Positions 1-11,230 of a stretch of 64,000 nt of DNA are shown here, one piece after another. The stretch spans positions 134,361,741-134,425,740 of the forward strand of contig CM041465.1 in NCBI GenBank assembly GCA_023213395.1, written 5' to 3'. Source of the DNA: Cycas panzhihuaensis (Eukaryota; Cycadophyta). The notes under the pieces are model-generated. The model saw only the letters and a list, made by a program, of their open reading frames with translations, was not told the origin of the DNA and searched no databases. Position numbers and translations under genes: made by a program. Numbering within the stretch: the stretch's first letter is position 1; each line of letters starts with the position of its first letter.

Positions 1-622
1 CGAGCCAGTAATAGAGTAGGATACATGTATTTGATTTTAGCAGGGGAAAGCACAGGCCTCCAAGGGGTCATATATAGACTCATATGATTGTACTCCCCCT
101 GCAAAGACAACGGCTTCCCATATGTATGATGTAACATATGATTTTGATGGTGTGTATATATACGAGGTAATTGGTACCCCATTTTAATATGAGATGACAC
201 GTATGTTTTGTTATGTATGTTATAGATGTTTTGTTATATGATGCACACATTTCCTTCCATGCATGGCTATATATCTAATAGGAGCAGACACGGCCATCAT
301 GAGTAGAGGTGATAGAGATGGTATGAGGTTAGAAATAGAGTGACATGCATATCCATGGAGGAGCATAGTAGGATATGTGAAGGAAACACCAAGCGAGACA
401 GGGGAGTAACGATACTCCAGAGTGTCGTCCTAACTAGGGGGATGCCAAAATAGGAAAACAAAAGTCCCAAAAGGATATGGGAACGCAGGTTCCACAGGAG
501 GAAGCACAATGAAACGACAGGAGCCATCCTAAGTCGCCATTCCACCCGTGGCTAGGAGAAATGGGAACAACTTAAGATGGTAGTTTAAGCTCATTTCAGA
601 GCATGGTGAAGTGACAGCAAGG
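1..622 (-). other. Tat-A 3' region downstream of integrase
   Basis: This stretch follows the integrase stop and aligns by eye with 11231-11950 of Tat-B on the other strand. Shared blocks include the segment at 60-130, which matches 11895-11970. A reading frame at 297-545 (minus) has a counterpart at 11288-11548 (plus) with the same downstream wording (MDMHVTL / VDMHVTL). No domain is recognised, and it may be plain non-coding similarity. The motif at 581-605 recurs many times in Tat-C. Confidence 0.6.
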
Positions 623-1830
623 TCATGAGTAAAACTTCTTAAGGAATTTCCTATTAACAGCTTTCTCAAATTCAAGCCCTTCCAGGGTGGTAATCCGATA
701 AGCACCATTACCGAGAGTCTCGCTAATGACAAAAGGGCCAACCCATCGGGGTTTGAATTTGGTCAAACATTCATGAATATATTCAAGCTTGAGGACATGG
801 TCCCTAGGAAACAAAGGACGGGAACGAAGATGTTTGTCGTAAGTCCTTTGTGAGCAAGCTTTGGATGCCATGTTAGCCTGATAAGTGGCTAAGCGTCTCT
901 CGTCCAAAGCCTCGAGGTCCAGAAGAGGAGCCTGACGGATCGATTCTTCATCGATGGGACCTCGAAGGGAGACTCGCAAAGAAGGAATCTCCACCTCCAG
1001 TGGGAGTACCGCCTTGGTACCATAGACCAGGGAGAACGGGGTCATTCCCGTGGCGGAACGGATAGAGGTGCGGTAAGCCCACAAAGTAGAAGGTAGCTGA
1101 AGGTGCCAGTCTTTTTGAGACTGAGTAACGGTTTTCTTTAGAATATTGACGAGAGTCTTATTGAAAGACTCTACTTAGCCATTTACTTGAGGATAGTAAG
1201 GGGAAGAAGTTTTGTGAGAAATCTTGAACTTCTCACAAAGCTCATCCATCTCCTTGTTACAAAAGGGGGTTCCATTGTCTGTGATTAGGACATCTGAAAT
1301 CCTGAAATGAAAAATGATGTGCTGGTAAACGAATGTAGCTATCGTTTTACCAGGAGTGGTGATTAAGGGAATGGCTTCCACCCATTTGGTGAAATATTCG
1401 ATGGCAGTCAAGATAAACTTATGCTGCGACGACAAAGGTGGAGAAATAGCCCCTATAAGGTCTAGCCCCCACTGAGCGAAAGGCCATGGAGAAACAATGG
1501 GGTGAAGGGCCTTGGAAGGCACATGGGAGATGTTGGCATGTTCCTGACATCACCGACATCTCAGAGCAAAGGCGTGGGCATCCTTAAAAAGGGACAGCCA
1601 GAAGTAACCCATACGAAGAATCCTCTGAGCCATAGACTAGCCCCCAAAGTGGCCCCTGCAAATACCATGGTGGCATTCGCGGAGTATTTGGTCAGCTTCA
1701 TCGGTAGTGATGTAGTGGAGGAGGATCCCATCGAAAGACCTCTTGTACAAAACTTCATCCATGAGGAAGTATTGCCTGGCAGAAGCCCGGATGCGAGATC
1801 TAACTTTACTACTAGCATCTAGGCAGTATT
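623..1830 (-). pseudogene. Tat-A integrase
   Basis: This is a retroviral-type integrase that would insert the element cDNA. Reading down the minus strand there is an N-terminal zinc-binding region around 1530-1720 (CHHG...GHFGG), partly frameshifted. The catalytic core follows at 1178-1522 with the first Asp in WGLDLIG and the second in ITDNGT. A TAA stop at 1175-1177 lies just before the VESFNK segment that carries the Glu. The C-terminal part (623-1174) has the WAYRTS and VLPLEVEIPS segments and the WVGPF module, ending at 623-625. All three catalytic residues are still readable. Tat-B has the same domain at 10198-11230. Confidence 0.88.
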
Positions 1831-1831
1831 G

Positions 1832-2470
1832 CTATTGTATGAGATACCGCACTATATCACCATACCACTTATTGTCAATGAGTGGATGGGGAGGGACATC
1901 CTGAACCATCAAGACAGACTCATCAGGAAGAGAATCGTCGATGGGAGCATCAAAGGAGTTAGGAATAGGAGCATCCATGAGCTGCTCAGCCACTACCATC
2001 CCCTTCTTTAATTTCTGGTTAACGATATGAAGGTCGAATTCTTGAAGTAGGACGGCCCAACGGCTAGCCCTACCTGTCAAATTCGAACGAGTGAGCAAGT
2101 ATCGCAAGGGACCAGATTGGACAATCACCTTGGTGGTATTACCAAGCAAGTAGTGTCTGAACTTCTTGGTCGCATGGACCAAGGAGAGACACTCCTTCTC
2201 GGCAGGAGAATAGTTAAATTCAGCATCCACGAGGGTGTGACTGATGAAATAAATGGCCCTCTCAGTTCCTGAGTCATTCTCCTGAGCTAACATAGCACCC
2301 AAGGATTCATCAGTCGTCAAGGTGTACAGGATAAAGGGCCTATCAAAGCGAGGGGGTGCCAACATAGGAGCGGAGGCAAGGGCTTATTTTAGTCCTTCAA
2401 AGGCCTTCTAGGTCTTGTCAGACTAAATAAAAGGAGCTCCCTTCTTCAATAAGTTTGTAAGGGGTTTAGT
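1832..2470 (-). pseudogene. Tat-A RNase H
   Basis: The RNase H domain that follows RT in Ty3/gypsy Pol removes the RNA strand during cDNA synthesis. The open stretch 1832-2365 holds the usual blocks: LGAML, AIYFISHTL, the AEKECLSLV segment with the catalytic Glu, FRHYLLG, and PLRYLLTRSNLTGR. The residue just before PLRYLL, usually Asp in relatives, reads Gly. After RNase H only about 30-60 codons separate it from the integrase N-terminus, so no second (archaeal-type) RNase H lies between RH and INT, where many Tat elements keep it. An in-frame stop follows at about 1830. Confidence 0.8.
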
Positions 2471-3271
2471 GCTTACGGCGAAATCTGCCAAGAAGCGCCT
2501 AAGAAAACTGAGCCTACCTAGAAATGACTTAATCTGTCATTGGGTTCTAGGAGGCGGCATGTCAAGGATTGCCCTGACCTTATCAAGATCAATTTGGATT
2601 CCTTGTTTGGATACAAGAAATCCAAGGAGTTTGCCCGAAGTAATGGCAAACATACACTTGAGCAGGTTTAAGCTAACATGGTACTTGCGGCATCGTGAGA
2701 AGATAGCCCGCAAGTCAGAAGGATGATAGGCCCTGACACGGGAAAGACCCATTATGAGGTCATGGAAGATGAAATGCATGGCTCTTTAGTAAGTAGCACC
2801 TACATTCTTAAGGCCAAAGGGCATTGCCTTGTATGCAAAGGTACCCCATGGTGTAGTGAAGGTCGTCTTGTGGCAGTTTTCAGGAGAAATCTGGATCTGG
2901 TTATAGCCGAAGAAGCCATCCATTAAGGACATGACTTCGAATCCAGTCGTACGATCAATGATTTGATCGATGAAGGGGAGCATAACGTTGCCCTTAGGAC
3001 AAGCATTGTTAATGTCGTGGAAGTCGACACATATACGAACTGCCCCATTCTTTTTAGCAACGAGGACAATATTGGAGACCCACTTGGGGTAGTCAATGGA
3101 AGTAATGAGTCTAGCATCCAAGAGCTTCTCAACCTCCATCTTAACAGTGGCTGAGAGCTTCGAGTGAAGGGGGCACTGCATCTGGCGCACGGGGTGAGTG
3201 CCAAGGATGGTGGTGAGATTGTGGGTAACAATCGAGGGGTCAATTCCCTTCATGTCAGCATAATCCCACAT
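2471..3271 (-). pseudogene. Tat-A reverse transcriptase, catalytic YxDD segment missing
   Basis: Ty3/gypsy reverse transcriptase in two open pieces (2786-3271 and 2537-2779) with a TAA between them. Recognisable blocks are KWVSNIVLVAKKNG, RICVDFHDINNACPK, a GYNQI segment, TTPWGTFAYKAMPFGLKN, IFHDLI, LRAIFSRC and GKLLGFLVS. Between IFHDLI and LRAIFSRC, where the family carries the YxDD metal-binding motif, there are only about a dozen residues and no Asp pair. This points to a short in-frame loss of roughly 10 codons near 2735-2750. The domain would be catalytically dead even without the stop. Confidence 0.88.
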
Positions 3272-3529
3272 GAAAACGTCCTAAAACTCCTAGAACAAAA
3301 GGGAGTACTCCCTTACCTCATCAGGAGAGCATTCCATCCCAACCTTAATGACCTTGCCGGGAGCCAAGACTGTGTCTTATGTTGCCCCCATGCACATGGC
3401 ACTCCCCTCCTCAAAGTGGAGAGAGGCAAGGTCAACGGGAAAAGGTGGAATAGGAGACAGGATTGGGTTGGCAAGTGTGGACCCAATCGTAAGGATCTTC
3501 TGGTGACCAAGCCTGTGGTGGCCAAAAGG

Positions 3530-4930
3530 CTAGTTAGGCATGAAGCCCGCTAGGTGCTCAAGCAAAGCTTCATCATCCTCGAAGTAATCCACCCAATAGA
3601 TGACCTTACTCCGAGTAAACAAAGTGACAGAGGAAGCGGAGGCAATAGGACCGTGATGGTCATTGGGTTGCCTATCTTCCTCGCGAGACTCTAAGAGAGG
3701 GTCAAAAAGAGGCTCCTCGGAAGGAGCGAAAGGTAGTTCTTCAAATCCATCACCTACAAGAGGCGATGAAGGGGAAGAACTGATGACAGTCGAGTCGACA
3801 CGAGCAATGACATGTGACATGTAGGAGTGGCCAACCTCAAAAAAAGGGGTTTTAGATGGAGATCTAGAACAAGATAGGTGCGACCTACTAGTGCGGAGGA
3901 AAGAGATGGGATGGAGGCAATCCTCGTCTTTATCATGTAACTCATCGTCACTAAATGAAGCGAGGTACCCGTAGCTCCCAACACCAATATGAGCAAAACG
4001 TATGAGGCTAGGGGAAGAAGATGCGGGATCTTCCTCAGACGGATTGGGTATACTAATGGAACAAGTTGAGGCATGCGTAGAAGGACCTTGGCTTACCTGA
4101 TTAGTAGGACAAGTTTGTTTAGTGAGTGGGCGTTCACGGGGAATAACCCTCATTTGTCCATCATGGACGAATTTAAGTTGTCCCCAAAGAGTCGAACACA
4201 CGGCTCCCATTTAGTCGAGCCATAGACAACCCAAAAGAAGGTTGTAGTCGATGTCGGCGTCGAGGACTATAATATCAGTGAGGACAGGCTTACCCTCGAG
4301 GGTGAGCAGAATCGCGACAGATCCCAATGGGGTCTTCTCACTACTGTCACAACCTTGGCATCACCATGGAACAGGTTCCAAGGCAGAAATACCTAGCTCC
4401 TGCATGACACGCAAGGGCATGGCATTCACAGAAGAATCGTTGTTGACAACGGTCCTTCGCAGGGTACAATCCAGTGTATTGATGATAATAGTGAATGGAA
4501 AGTTCCACTGACGTTCCCTTTCACATGTAGGAGGAAGGTCCTTAGGATCAAATGAAATAACTGGTTCACAACTTTGGCCAATGCCCAAAGCGTGAACAGG
4601 TGCGTCATTCGATCCTAAAGCTTCCAAGAGGAGGGTCTGCTGCTCAAGACAACTCCTCAAAATATCCATCAAGGACATTCCTGCAGCAACGGTATGAAGC
4701 TTGTCCATGATGGAAAAAAGCTTACCCTTCGCGATAGGTTCGGTAAGTGCCCTTCGAAAATCATAACGACTCAGGTGCACATGAATGGCCTTGGGGAAGA
4801 GAGGTATTTCCGGAGGAGGGTTCTCTGGAAGAGGGTCAGAAGGAGTAGAGGAAGAAGCACCAGTTGCTTCCTTGGCAGCTTGAGACTGAGTAAGGGCATA
4901 AGAAGGAGTAGCCTCAAGCAATTTGATCAC
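3530..4930 (-). pseudogene. Tat-A aspartic protease and protease-RT linker
   Basis: 4361-4930 and the next stretch down to about 4180 read as a retropepsin-like domain. There is an FPFTIII strand, then a segment ending SSVNAMPLRVMQELG, and after a frame change a DADIDYNLLLGCLWL segment typical of the second half of Ty3/gypsy proteases. At the usual catalytic D-S/T-G position the sequence reads NNDSS, so the Asp is replaced by Asn. 3530-4210 is an open, Ser/Pro- and acid-rich linker of about 226 residues before RT, with no domain recognised. The protein would release mature Gag and Pol. Confidence 0.75.
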
Positions 4931-5511
4931 CTTCTTCCCCTTATTCCGGGGCTGCGAAGGTGATGAGGTGCGACGCTTAGGGGAACGGAGGAAGAGGACG
5001 AATCCTGAGTGCCCTTCCCTTTATCATGGGAAGGACAGGAATTTGGCGATCTTCCTCGATTCTAGTTATTCTTGGATTGGGTGTTGCGATCGCGTTCCCC
5101 CTATTTGGGGAATGGATCCTTATAAACTGGTTGGTCTAAATTAGGCCTCAAGGCATATCTAAGAGAAGAGTCATGTCAAGAGACATCCTTAGGATGCTAA
5201 GCCCTGCAATGCAAGTCATCGTGGAAACACTCCCTATGAATGGAGCACCACCTCTTCTCAAGCGGGGTATCTGTCTTCCTCGTTTGAGAGGACTGGGTGT
5301 TTCCATTCCTGGGGAGGGAAGCTTGAGTTGTTTATTGAACTTATTTGTTAGACGTTGGGGATGAAGGGGCTTAGAGTTTAAGCTTATTCATCGTACGCTC
5401 AAATGAGCCTATGGCCAAAGTAAGGGGGTCTAAAGTCCTCTCAGTCGGATGAGAGGAAGACCTAGTGGGTTACGAAGGTTTAGTATATTTGGTTGAAGGT
5501 GGTGCCTCACG
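4931..5511 (-). other. Tat-A gag C-terminal / spacer region
   Basis: This lies between the readable gag domain and the protease. No long open frame survives on the minus strand. Open frames on the plus strand here look like shadows. A CCHC zinc knuckle would be expected in this interval, but I could not find a clear one. Confidence 0.4.
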
Positions 5512-7304
5512 TCACTGTGAGGGCTTGAGAGACTTCTTGAGTCTAGCTTGGATCTCAATAGCCTCCAATGCTAAACACTTGGCGATCACAGAGTCGCATG
5601 TGTTCACCCCTATTTTAAGGACTTCCACATGTACTTCGGGATGAAGTGCATTAACAAAAAGATCTCTCTTTAACTCCTTAGGCAACGTTGCCTTAGTGGA
5701 GTGAAGCAGATCATGGAATCGCCTCACAAAGTCATGATTCATCTCATCGTGACCTTGTTTGAGCGATAAGATGGATTTCATTCCGCACTTGAATAGACAG
5801 GCTACATCAAAGTAGTTGATGAACTTGTCCACCAATTGCTGGAATGAAAAGATAGGGTAGGCAGGGAGATGATAAAACCACTTTAGGGCATCGCCCTACA
5901 ATGATCGTGGAAACAATTTCATTAGGATATGGTCGTAAGCCCAGTAGTCTATACATGCCATAGAAAAACTACGCACGTGTTCAGTTGGATCTTGCGATGA
6001 AGTTCCCTCAAATCTAGGAACTTTAGGAGGATGAGGCGGCAGATTAGGTCTTAATACCTCAAAGGATAAAGGTGTTGATCTATAGTCTATTAAGGGACGT
6101 GCCCTTGCCTGGACCGTAGGATCAATGAATGTTGTAGTAGGTAGTGCGCAAGGAGTAGACGGAGGTAGCATACCCATCCCTCCTTGAGGAAACGCCCCTT
6201 ACTAGAAGGGGGTTGCATACCCATCCCTCCTTGAGGAAACGCCCCTTGCTAGAAGGGGGCTTGGCGATAAGTGCCTTGGAAGGGAGTCGGGTTCCCTTGT
6301 GAAGGCATGGCAAAAGGGATTACGCTAGATAACAGAAAAGGCAGATGTGGAACCGAGTTTTGCCCATATGGGCCACCCGTAGATGGGGCAATCCCATATG
6401 GGTGTAGTGGATCCACTCCATAAGTTAGGAGGTGGTTTCCTCTACCATGTCCCCAAGGTTGAGAAGTATACCATGGGGGGACGTAAAAGGAAGTACCAAC
6501 AGATTGATTTTGAGGGTGTGTGGGAGCGGATCCCATATGACTAATGGCTGGAGGGTTAGTAGGACCGATAGGCCTACTAGGGAAAGTATGTGCCACATTG
6601 AGGGATGGTATATTAGTTTGGCTAGGAAAGGGTATGCTAACCTTCAACTGAGAGAAGGACATACTGTGGGAAGGTCCTAAAGCACTAGGACCTTGGCGAG
6701 GGATAGAAGGTGCAACATGTGTCCCAGCAACAACAATAGGGAAAGAGTGGGATGTATGTATAGGTACGAAGGGATTGGTTATTGCAGGAGGAGCAGATGA
6801 GGATGAAGAAAGTGGGGGAGGAGCGGACGAGGAAGAGGCTCCCCCACAAAAGGCATCTTCAAACCATCTAGGACGTGATTGAAAACGAGCAGCGCGATGG
6901 CACTCATTAAAAGCTTCAACTACGTCAGCGGGAGGCATATCTAAATGCTCGTAAGAGGTAGACGGAACCTCAAACGAAGTAGATCCCTCAGGACGTTCCT
7001 CATAAGAATCACCAATTAGGTGGTAAATCTCAAGAGGAAAATATCCTTCTACCGTATGGGTAGAGGGATGGGCATCAAGTGGGTGATGTTGGTTACCCGG
7101 GTAGTAAATAGGATCATCACCCTCTTGGGTGGATCCCGGAATAGAAGAGGGAAACTCATGAGTTTCTACAGTTGAGGTGTGGTAGGTCCAATCAGAAGGG
7201 TATCCCTCCATAATCGAATTGGAATCCGACAAAGTAAAAGGACGATACCTGGGGTCTTCTAACAATGGAGGTAGGTCACGTAAGCGACGGGAGAAGCATC
7301 GCAT
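5512..7304 (-). pseudogene. Tat-A gag polyprotein
   Basis: This is the structural protein of the virus-like particle. It starts at 7304, about 150 bases past the primer binding site, and opens with about 350 Pro/Ser/Thr-rich residues (6249-7304). The core follows at 5512-6177 with segments typical of plant retrotransposon gag proteins (RSFSMACIDYWAYD, LKQGHDEMNHDFVRRF, ECLSL-like helices, LFVNALHPEV). Two breaks are visible: a 47-bp tandem duplication at 6168-6261, which shifts frame, and a TAG at 5896-5898. Tat-D at 52-56 kb carries an older version of the same region. Confidence 0.82.
6168..6261. repeat. 47-bp tandem duplication inside Tat-A gag
   Basis: Two adjacent copies, 6168-6214 and 6215-6261, each begin GCATACCCATCCCTCCTTGA. 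They differ at one or a few bases near the end (TTACTAG versus TTGCTAG). 47 is not a multiple of three, so the repeat shifts the gag frame. Confidence 0.92.
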
Positions 7305-7452
7305 ATAAGGTTAACCAACATTATTAGGAGAAGGAAAGGGCGATAAAAGTGCACGTTGGGGGTTGCCCAACGAAGAAAAGAAGTAGGAGACAACCACAAA
7401 GAGGTAGCAATACCAACAGAAAAGAGCAGAAACTAGCTCCCTTACTGGTAGA

Positions 7453-7470
7453 TCCCCAATATAGTCGCCA
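7453..7470 (-). other. Tat-A primer binding site
   Basis: On the minus strand this reads TGGCGACTATATTGGGGA, beginning one base after the LTR end at 7472. TGGCGACT...GGGGA resembles the sites of Tat/Ogre-type elements, for which tRNA-Arg priming has been reported (from memory; tRNA identity not checked). Confidence 0.7.
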
Positions 7471-9545
7471 GTGGATGCGCATCTATGGGATAGCTACCTA
7501 ACTAAGTAGGAATAACAAGAGCGGTCGATGGTACTATTGAGTGTAGATAAGGACCTACGAGTAAGGCAAATACCACGCAAGGTGCCCCGTGCGCCAAAGC
7601 GATAGTTCGGAACCTGCAGATGGTATCCAGCTACCAGGAGGTGGTTCCCCACTTCAAACAAGAAGAGAGGAGATGAAAGATAAGCCTGAGTAGACCTAGG
7701 GGGAGGATCCTCCCACCCTTGGATGGCCGGAAGGGAAAGAAGAGAACCTTTGGAGGGTTTCCCTAAAGCAGAGGGAAACAAAGAAAGGGGAAGCAAGTGA
7801 GCAACCCACGAATGAGATCCTCTCAGTTACCTGGCTATGTAGGAGAAAACCAAGGAAGGGTGAAAGGAACAATCAAAAAGAAAGAGCTATGGTGCATGCA
7901 AGCAAACTAACCAAGCGTAACAAGTTAACGAGATAAGATGTAATTTGCAAGGTGAAGGGGAAAAGGTGAAAAGGGGAAATCTCCTAAGACCTTTTCCTAT
8001 GATAGATATAATGCGAGAAAAAGTAACAAATGAAATATAAATCAAGAGATAAAGTTGGTTTCCCTTTTCCTTTCAAATGAGCTAATTACTACCATACAAA
8101 ACCTTTCAAAAGAAAAGGAACAAAATAGAGCGGAGATATATACCCAGAATGGAGACACGGTTGAAGTGGCGGCATTCCCACGAGATGCCTGGAATCACTC
8201 CATGAAGCATGGAAAATGAGAAGGGTTGCGATAGAACGAAGCGTGGGGCTTCCTTACCTTCCCCGGAAATAGCACCAGAGTGCCAAGAAAGGAAAAAAAA
8301 AGATAAAATGATAGCAGCAACTGAAATGCTAAAGTAAAACGTAAACAAGAGCACTTACCCGTGAGAGAGAGAGAAAGGAATGGATCCTTTGCATCCTTCG
8401 TATACTTGCAAGTAAATGGGAGTATCCCTTTTCAGAGAAAGGGTGCTAACAATACAATAAAGAATCCTAACAATACATATATGTATGAAACAAGTATAAC
8501 CCTCTACACATATATGTTAGTATTCAATATTGTAATGATAAATTGTAAAGAAAACTATCAAAATAAATGATGGGTAAGTCGGTAAGCCTCGGAGTGGCCC
8601 ACCTCCCACAAGGAGCAACCCTACCCTCCCTTAAGAAGCCACAAGGCAGTGAGGGTATGGCTATACTAAAAGGCTTGAAAGGGAGGCAACAAGAGGCTCA
8701 AGAAGTCTACAACAAACCGGAGTGCTATAGGGAGCAAACCGGGTTGCCAAGAACGAGGTTGAGCAAGGGACAAGTAGTCAGGGCTTATGTGAGTTACCCA
8801 GATCAAGATATGAGCCCTCAAACTAGCACTGCAATAAGTGCCAATGCTTATTTCAGTGGCTAGAAATAGCCTACTAAACCCCTATTTCACTCCCAAGAGT
8901 AGCACGAGGTAAAAGGGAAGGCTTGGAGGGCAAAAAGCCTCTTAGGGAGTATGGAAGGTGGTGTGGAATCCACCCAGCTCTATCCCAAACCTTGTGTACT
9001 CCCTTTTGGCCGCTGTCTCGGGTAGGAAACGCAGGAAAAAAGGCCCTAACAGCAAGGAAAGAACAGTCCAAAACAAGATAGGAAACAACCTCCAAAGAGC
9101 AAGCTAACACAAGCTAGGAATAACATGCAAACCTGAGCATAAATTGGATAAAAGAGAACCCTAAACCAACAAATACCTGTAGAGAAGAGGGGAAGCTTTT
9201 GCCTCTGTCAAGAACTGCTGAAAGAAGGCTGAGAAATCTACCAAAGGACTGTGGAAAAGTAGGTATGGAGCCCCTGCTAATGTGGCTGAAGGAAAACATG
9301 CACTTGAGGATGCTTGATGGCTGCCCGGGCAAGGAAGTGTTGAAATCTCTCCAAGGAGGCCCTCTTCAAGGTGTGCAAGGGGCTAGGAAGATGTCACAGG
9401 CATACCAAAGGAGAGCTAGGTGGTAGAGAATGGTTGTAGGTCCTATAGTAGTAGTGGAGCAGTAGGGAACAGTAGAGAACAGGCATTTTTCCTTGAGATC
9501 CTTCCAAAAATGAGCAAAAAGATCCCTAAAATGATTTAGGAAAGA

Positions 9546-9584
9546 CTTAAATACCTAACCCAGACCCTAAACGAGCGATTAGGG
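9546..9584 (-). promoter_or_regulatory. Tat-A LTR promoter: palindrome plus TATA-like box
   Basis: On the minus strand an imperfect palindrome at 9565-9584 (CCCTAATCGCTCGTTTAGGG) is followed by GGTATTTAAG at 9546-9555. The same layout is in the Tat-B LTR at 16775-16813. This is probably the U3 core promoter of the element, driving gag-pol towards lower coordinates. Confidence 0.55.
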
Positions 9585-9683
9585 TGCAGATGGTAGTGAC
9601 TTAAGTCACGAGACATGTGGCAGTTCCATAATAAATGCGAGAATTGCCATGGTAGATTTTTAAAAATAAACTGAGATAGTCGC

Positions 9684-9723
9684 ACCACCGTAAATATCGC
9701 GGTACCACCGTAAATATCATGGT
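9684..9723. repeat. 20-bp tandem repeat with KpnI-type palindrome in Tat-A LTR
   Basis: Two units starting ACCACCGTAAATATC at 9684 and 9704 are followed by GGTACC. Similar wording occurs in the Tat-B LTR (about 16638-16676) and at 14027-14060, upstream of the antisense gene. Confidence 0.7.
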
Positions 9724-10197
9724 ACCGTGAAATCTGCGATAGTGTAGGACCAGAGGCCAAAACTGGCCCAACCAGCCAACCTGGGCTATGGGCCAATGAC
9801 CAAGGAGGCTAGTAAGGGGGCAGGGCCACTTGCCAAGAGGCAGGCAAGCTAGCAAATAAGTCACAAGAGCAAAAATAGGACTCAAAAGGGTGTGATAAGT
9901 CTACCAAACAACAATAGGTCATCATACGGGCAAGGATGACATGGGCCAAATGGGTCTTAAGGTGAGTAGGGCAGAATGCAGAAAGTGATGTGGCCACTGG
10001 GGTGCCACACTCGCTGGGAATGTGCCCCCGCTATAGTCGTCATAGGCTAGATAGGTGTAGATGACAACAAGATCATCTACGAGATCAAAACATACAAGCA
10101 TATACTCATCACAAAGGAAAATAATGATAAGGTGAGAAGCATACCTGCACGTACCTGAGTCGACTACTTTGTATCCATTTCTGGAGGCTGGGAAACA

Positions 10198-11230
10198 AGG
10201 GCCACTTTGGGGGCCAATCCATGGCCTAAAGGATCCTCCGCATGGGCTATTATTAGGTGTCCCTTTTCAAGGATGCCCATGCCTACGCCCTGAGATGTCG
10301 ACGATGCCAAGAGTACGCCAACATCTCTCATGTGCCTTCCGAGGGCCTCCACCCTATCATATCTCCATGGCCCTTTTCTCAATGGGGGTTAGACCTCATT
10401 AGTGCCATATCACCACCTTGTTCATCGCAGCATAAGTACATCTTAATTGCCATGGAGTATTTCACAAAATGGGCGGAGGCAATCCCTTTATCTACTATAC
10501 CTGGCAAGACGATAGCCACCTTCGTCTACCAACATATTATTTGCCATTTCGGGATTCCAGACGTCTTGATCACAGATAATGGAACCTCCTTTTGTAACAA
10601 GGAGATGGATGAGCTTTGCGAGACGTTCAAGATTTCTCATAAGACCTCGTCTCCTTATTACCCTCAAGCAAATGGACAAGTTGAATCATTCAACAAAACT
10701 CTCATTAACATTCTAAAGAAAACCATCGCGCAATCTCAAAGAGATTGGTATCTTTAGCTCCCTTCTGCCTTGTGGGCCTATCGTACTTCTATCCGTATGG
10801 CTACTGGAATGACACCATTTTCCTTAGTCTACGGGACCGAGGTGGTACTCCCACTAGAAGTGGAGATCCCCTCCCTACGACTCTCCCTTAGAGGTATTAT
10901 TGATGAGGAGTCTATCCGTCAGGCTTGTCTCTTAGACCTCGAGGCTCTGGACGAGAGACGTTTAGTGGCTTACTAAGCAAACCTCACTTCAAAAGCTCGC
11001 TCGCAAAGGACTTATGATAAACATCTTCGTACCCGTCCTTTATACCCTGGGGACTATGTCCTCAAGCTGGAATATCTCCACGATTTCCTAACAAATTTGG
11101 GCCTAGATGGATTGGTCCCTTCGTCGTTCTCAAGAGCCTCGACAATGGAATTTATAGGATCGCCATCTTAGAAGGCCTAGAATTTGAGAAGTCTGTCAAT
11201 GGAAAATTCCTCAAGAAATTTTATGCATGA
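10198..11230 (+). pseudogene. Tat-B integrase, N-terminus cut by Tat-A insertion
   Basis: Same family as 623-1830. The zinc-binding region begins at the insertion point, and its CRRCQ pair is readable at about 10290. The core contains WGLDLI (first Asp), ITDNGT (second Asp) and QVESFNK (Glu), so the catalytic triad is intact. Breaks are a TAG at 10755-10757, a TAA near 10975 and an apparent single-base loss near 11087-11100, just before the WxGPF module. The frame ends with KFLKKFYA and TGA at 11228-11230. Confidence 0.9.

Larger units (their letters stand above)
1..10197 (-). mobile_element. Tat-A: Tat-lineage Ty3/gypsy retrotransposon, 3' end outside window
   Basis: Read on the minus strand the order is 5' LTR (10197 to 7472), primer binding site, gag, protease, RT, RNase H, integrase and a long 3' region that runs off the left edge. 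RT-RH before integrase marks Ty3/gypsy. The integrase C-terminal wording and the large LTR fit the Tat lineage (family knowledge). The element interrupts the integrase gene of an opposite-facing relative, Tat-B, at 10197/10198. The expected 5-bp target duplication can be read on one side only (10198-10202, AGGGC). Several in-frame stops, a duplication in gag and a deletion in RT make it non-autonomous. Confidence 0.88.
7472..10197 (-). repeat. Tat-A 5' LTR
   Basis: The LTR is 2726 bp, beginning TGTTTCCCAG at 10197 and ending GCATCCA at 7472, so it has TG...CA termini. The boundary is supported by the primer binding site directly after it and by alignment with the Tat-B LTR (15927-18887). Shared blocks include TCGACTCAGGTA near the start, the palindrome upstream of the TATA-like box, and CCCATAGATGCGCA at the end. 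The two LTRs are clearly diverged (my estimate, 70-75% near the start), so they belong to different subfamilies. Short plus-strand frames inside (for example 8567-8863) are not credible genes. Confidence 0.88.

Noticed and set aside
8567-9426. Plus-strand frames of 75-98 codons within the Tat-A LTR
   Set aside because: They lie inside the LTR, are not kept in the Tat-B LTR and have no known domain.
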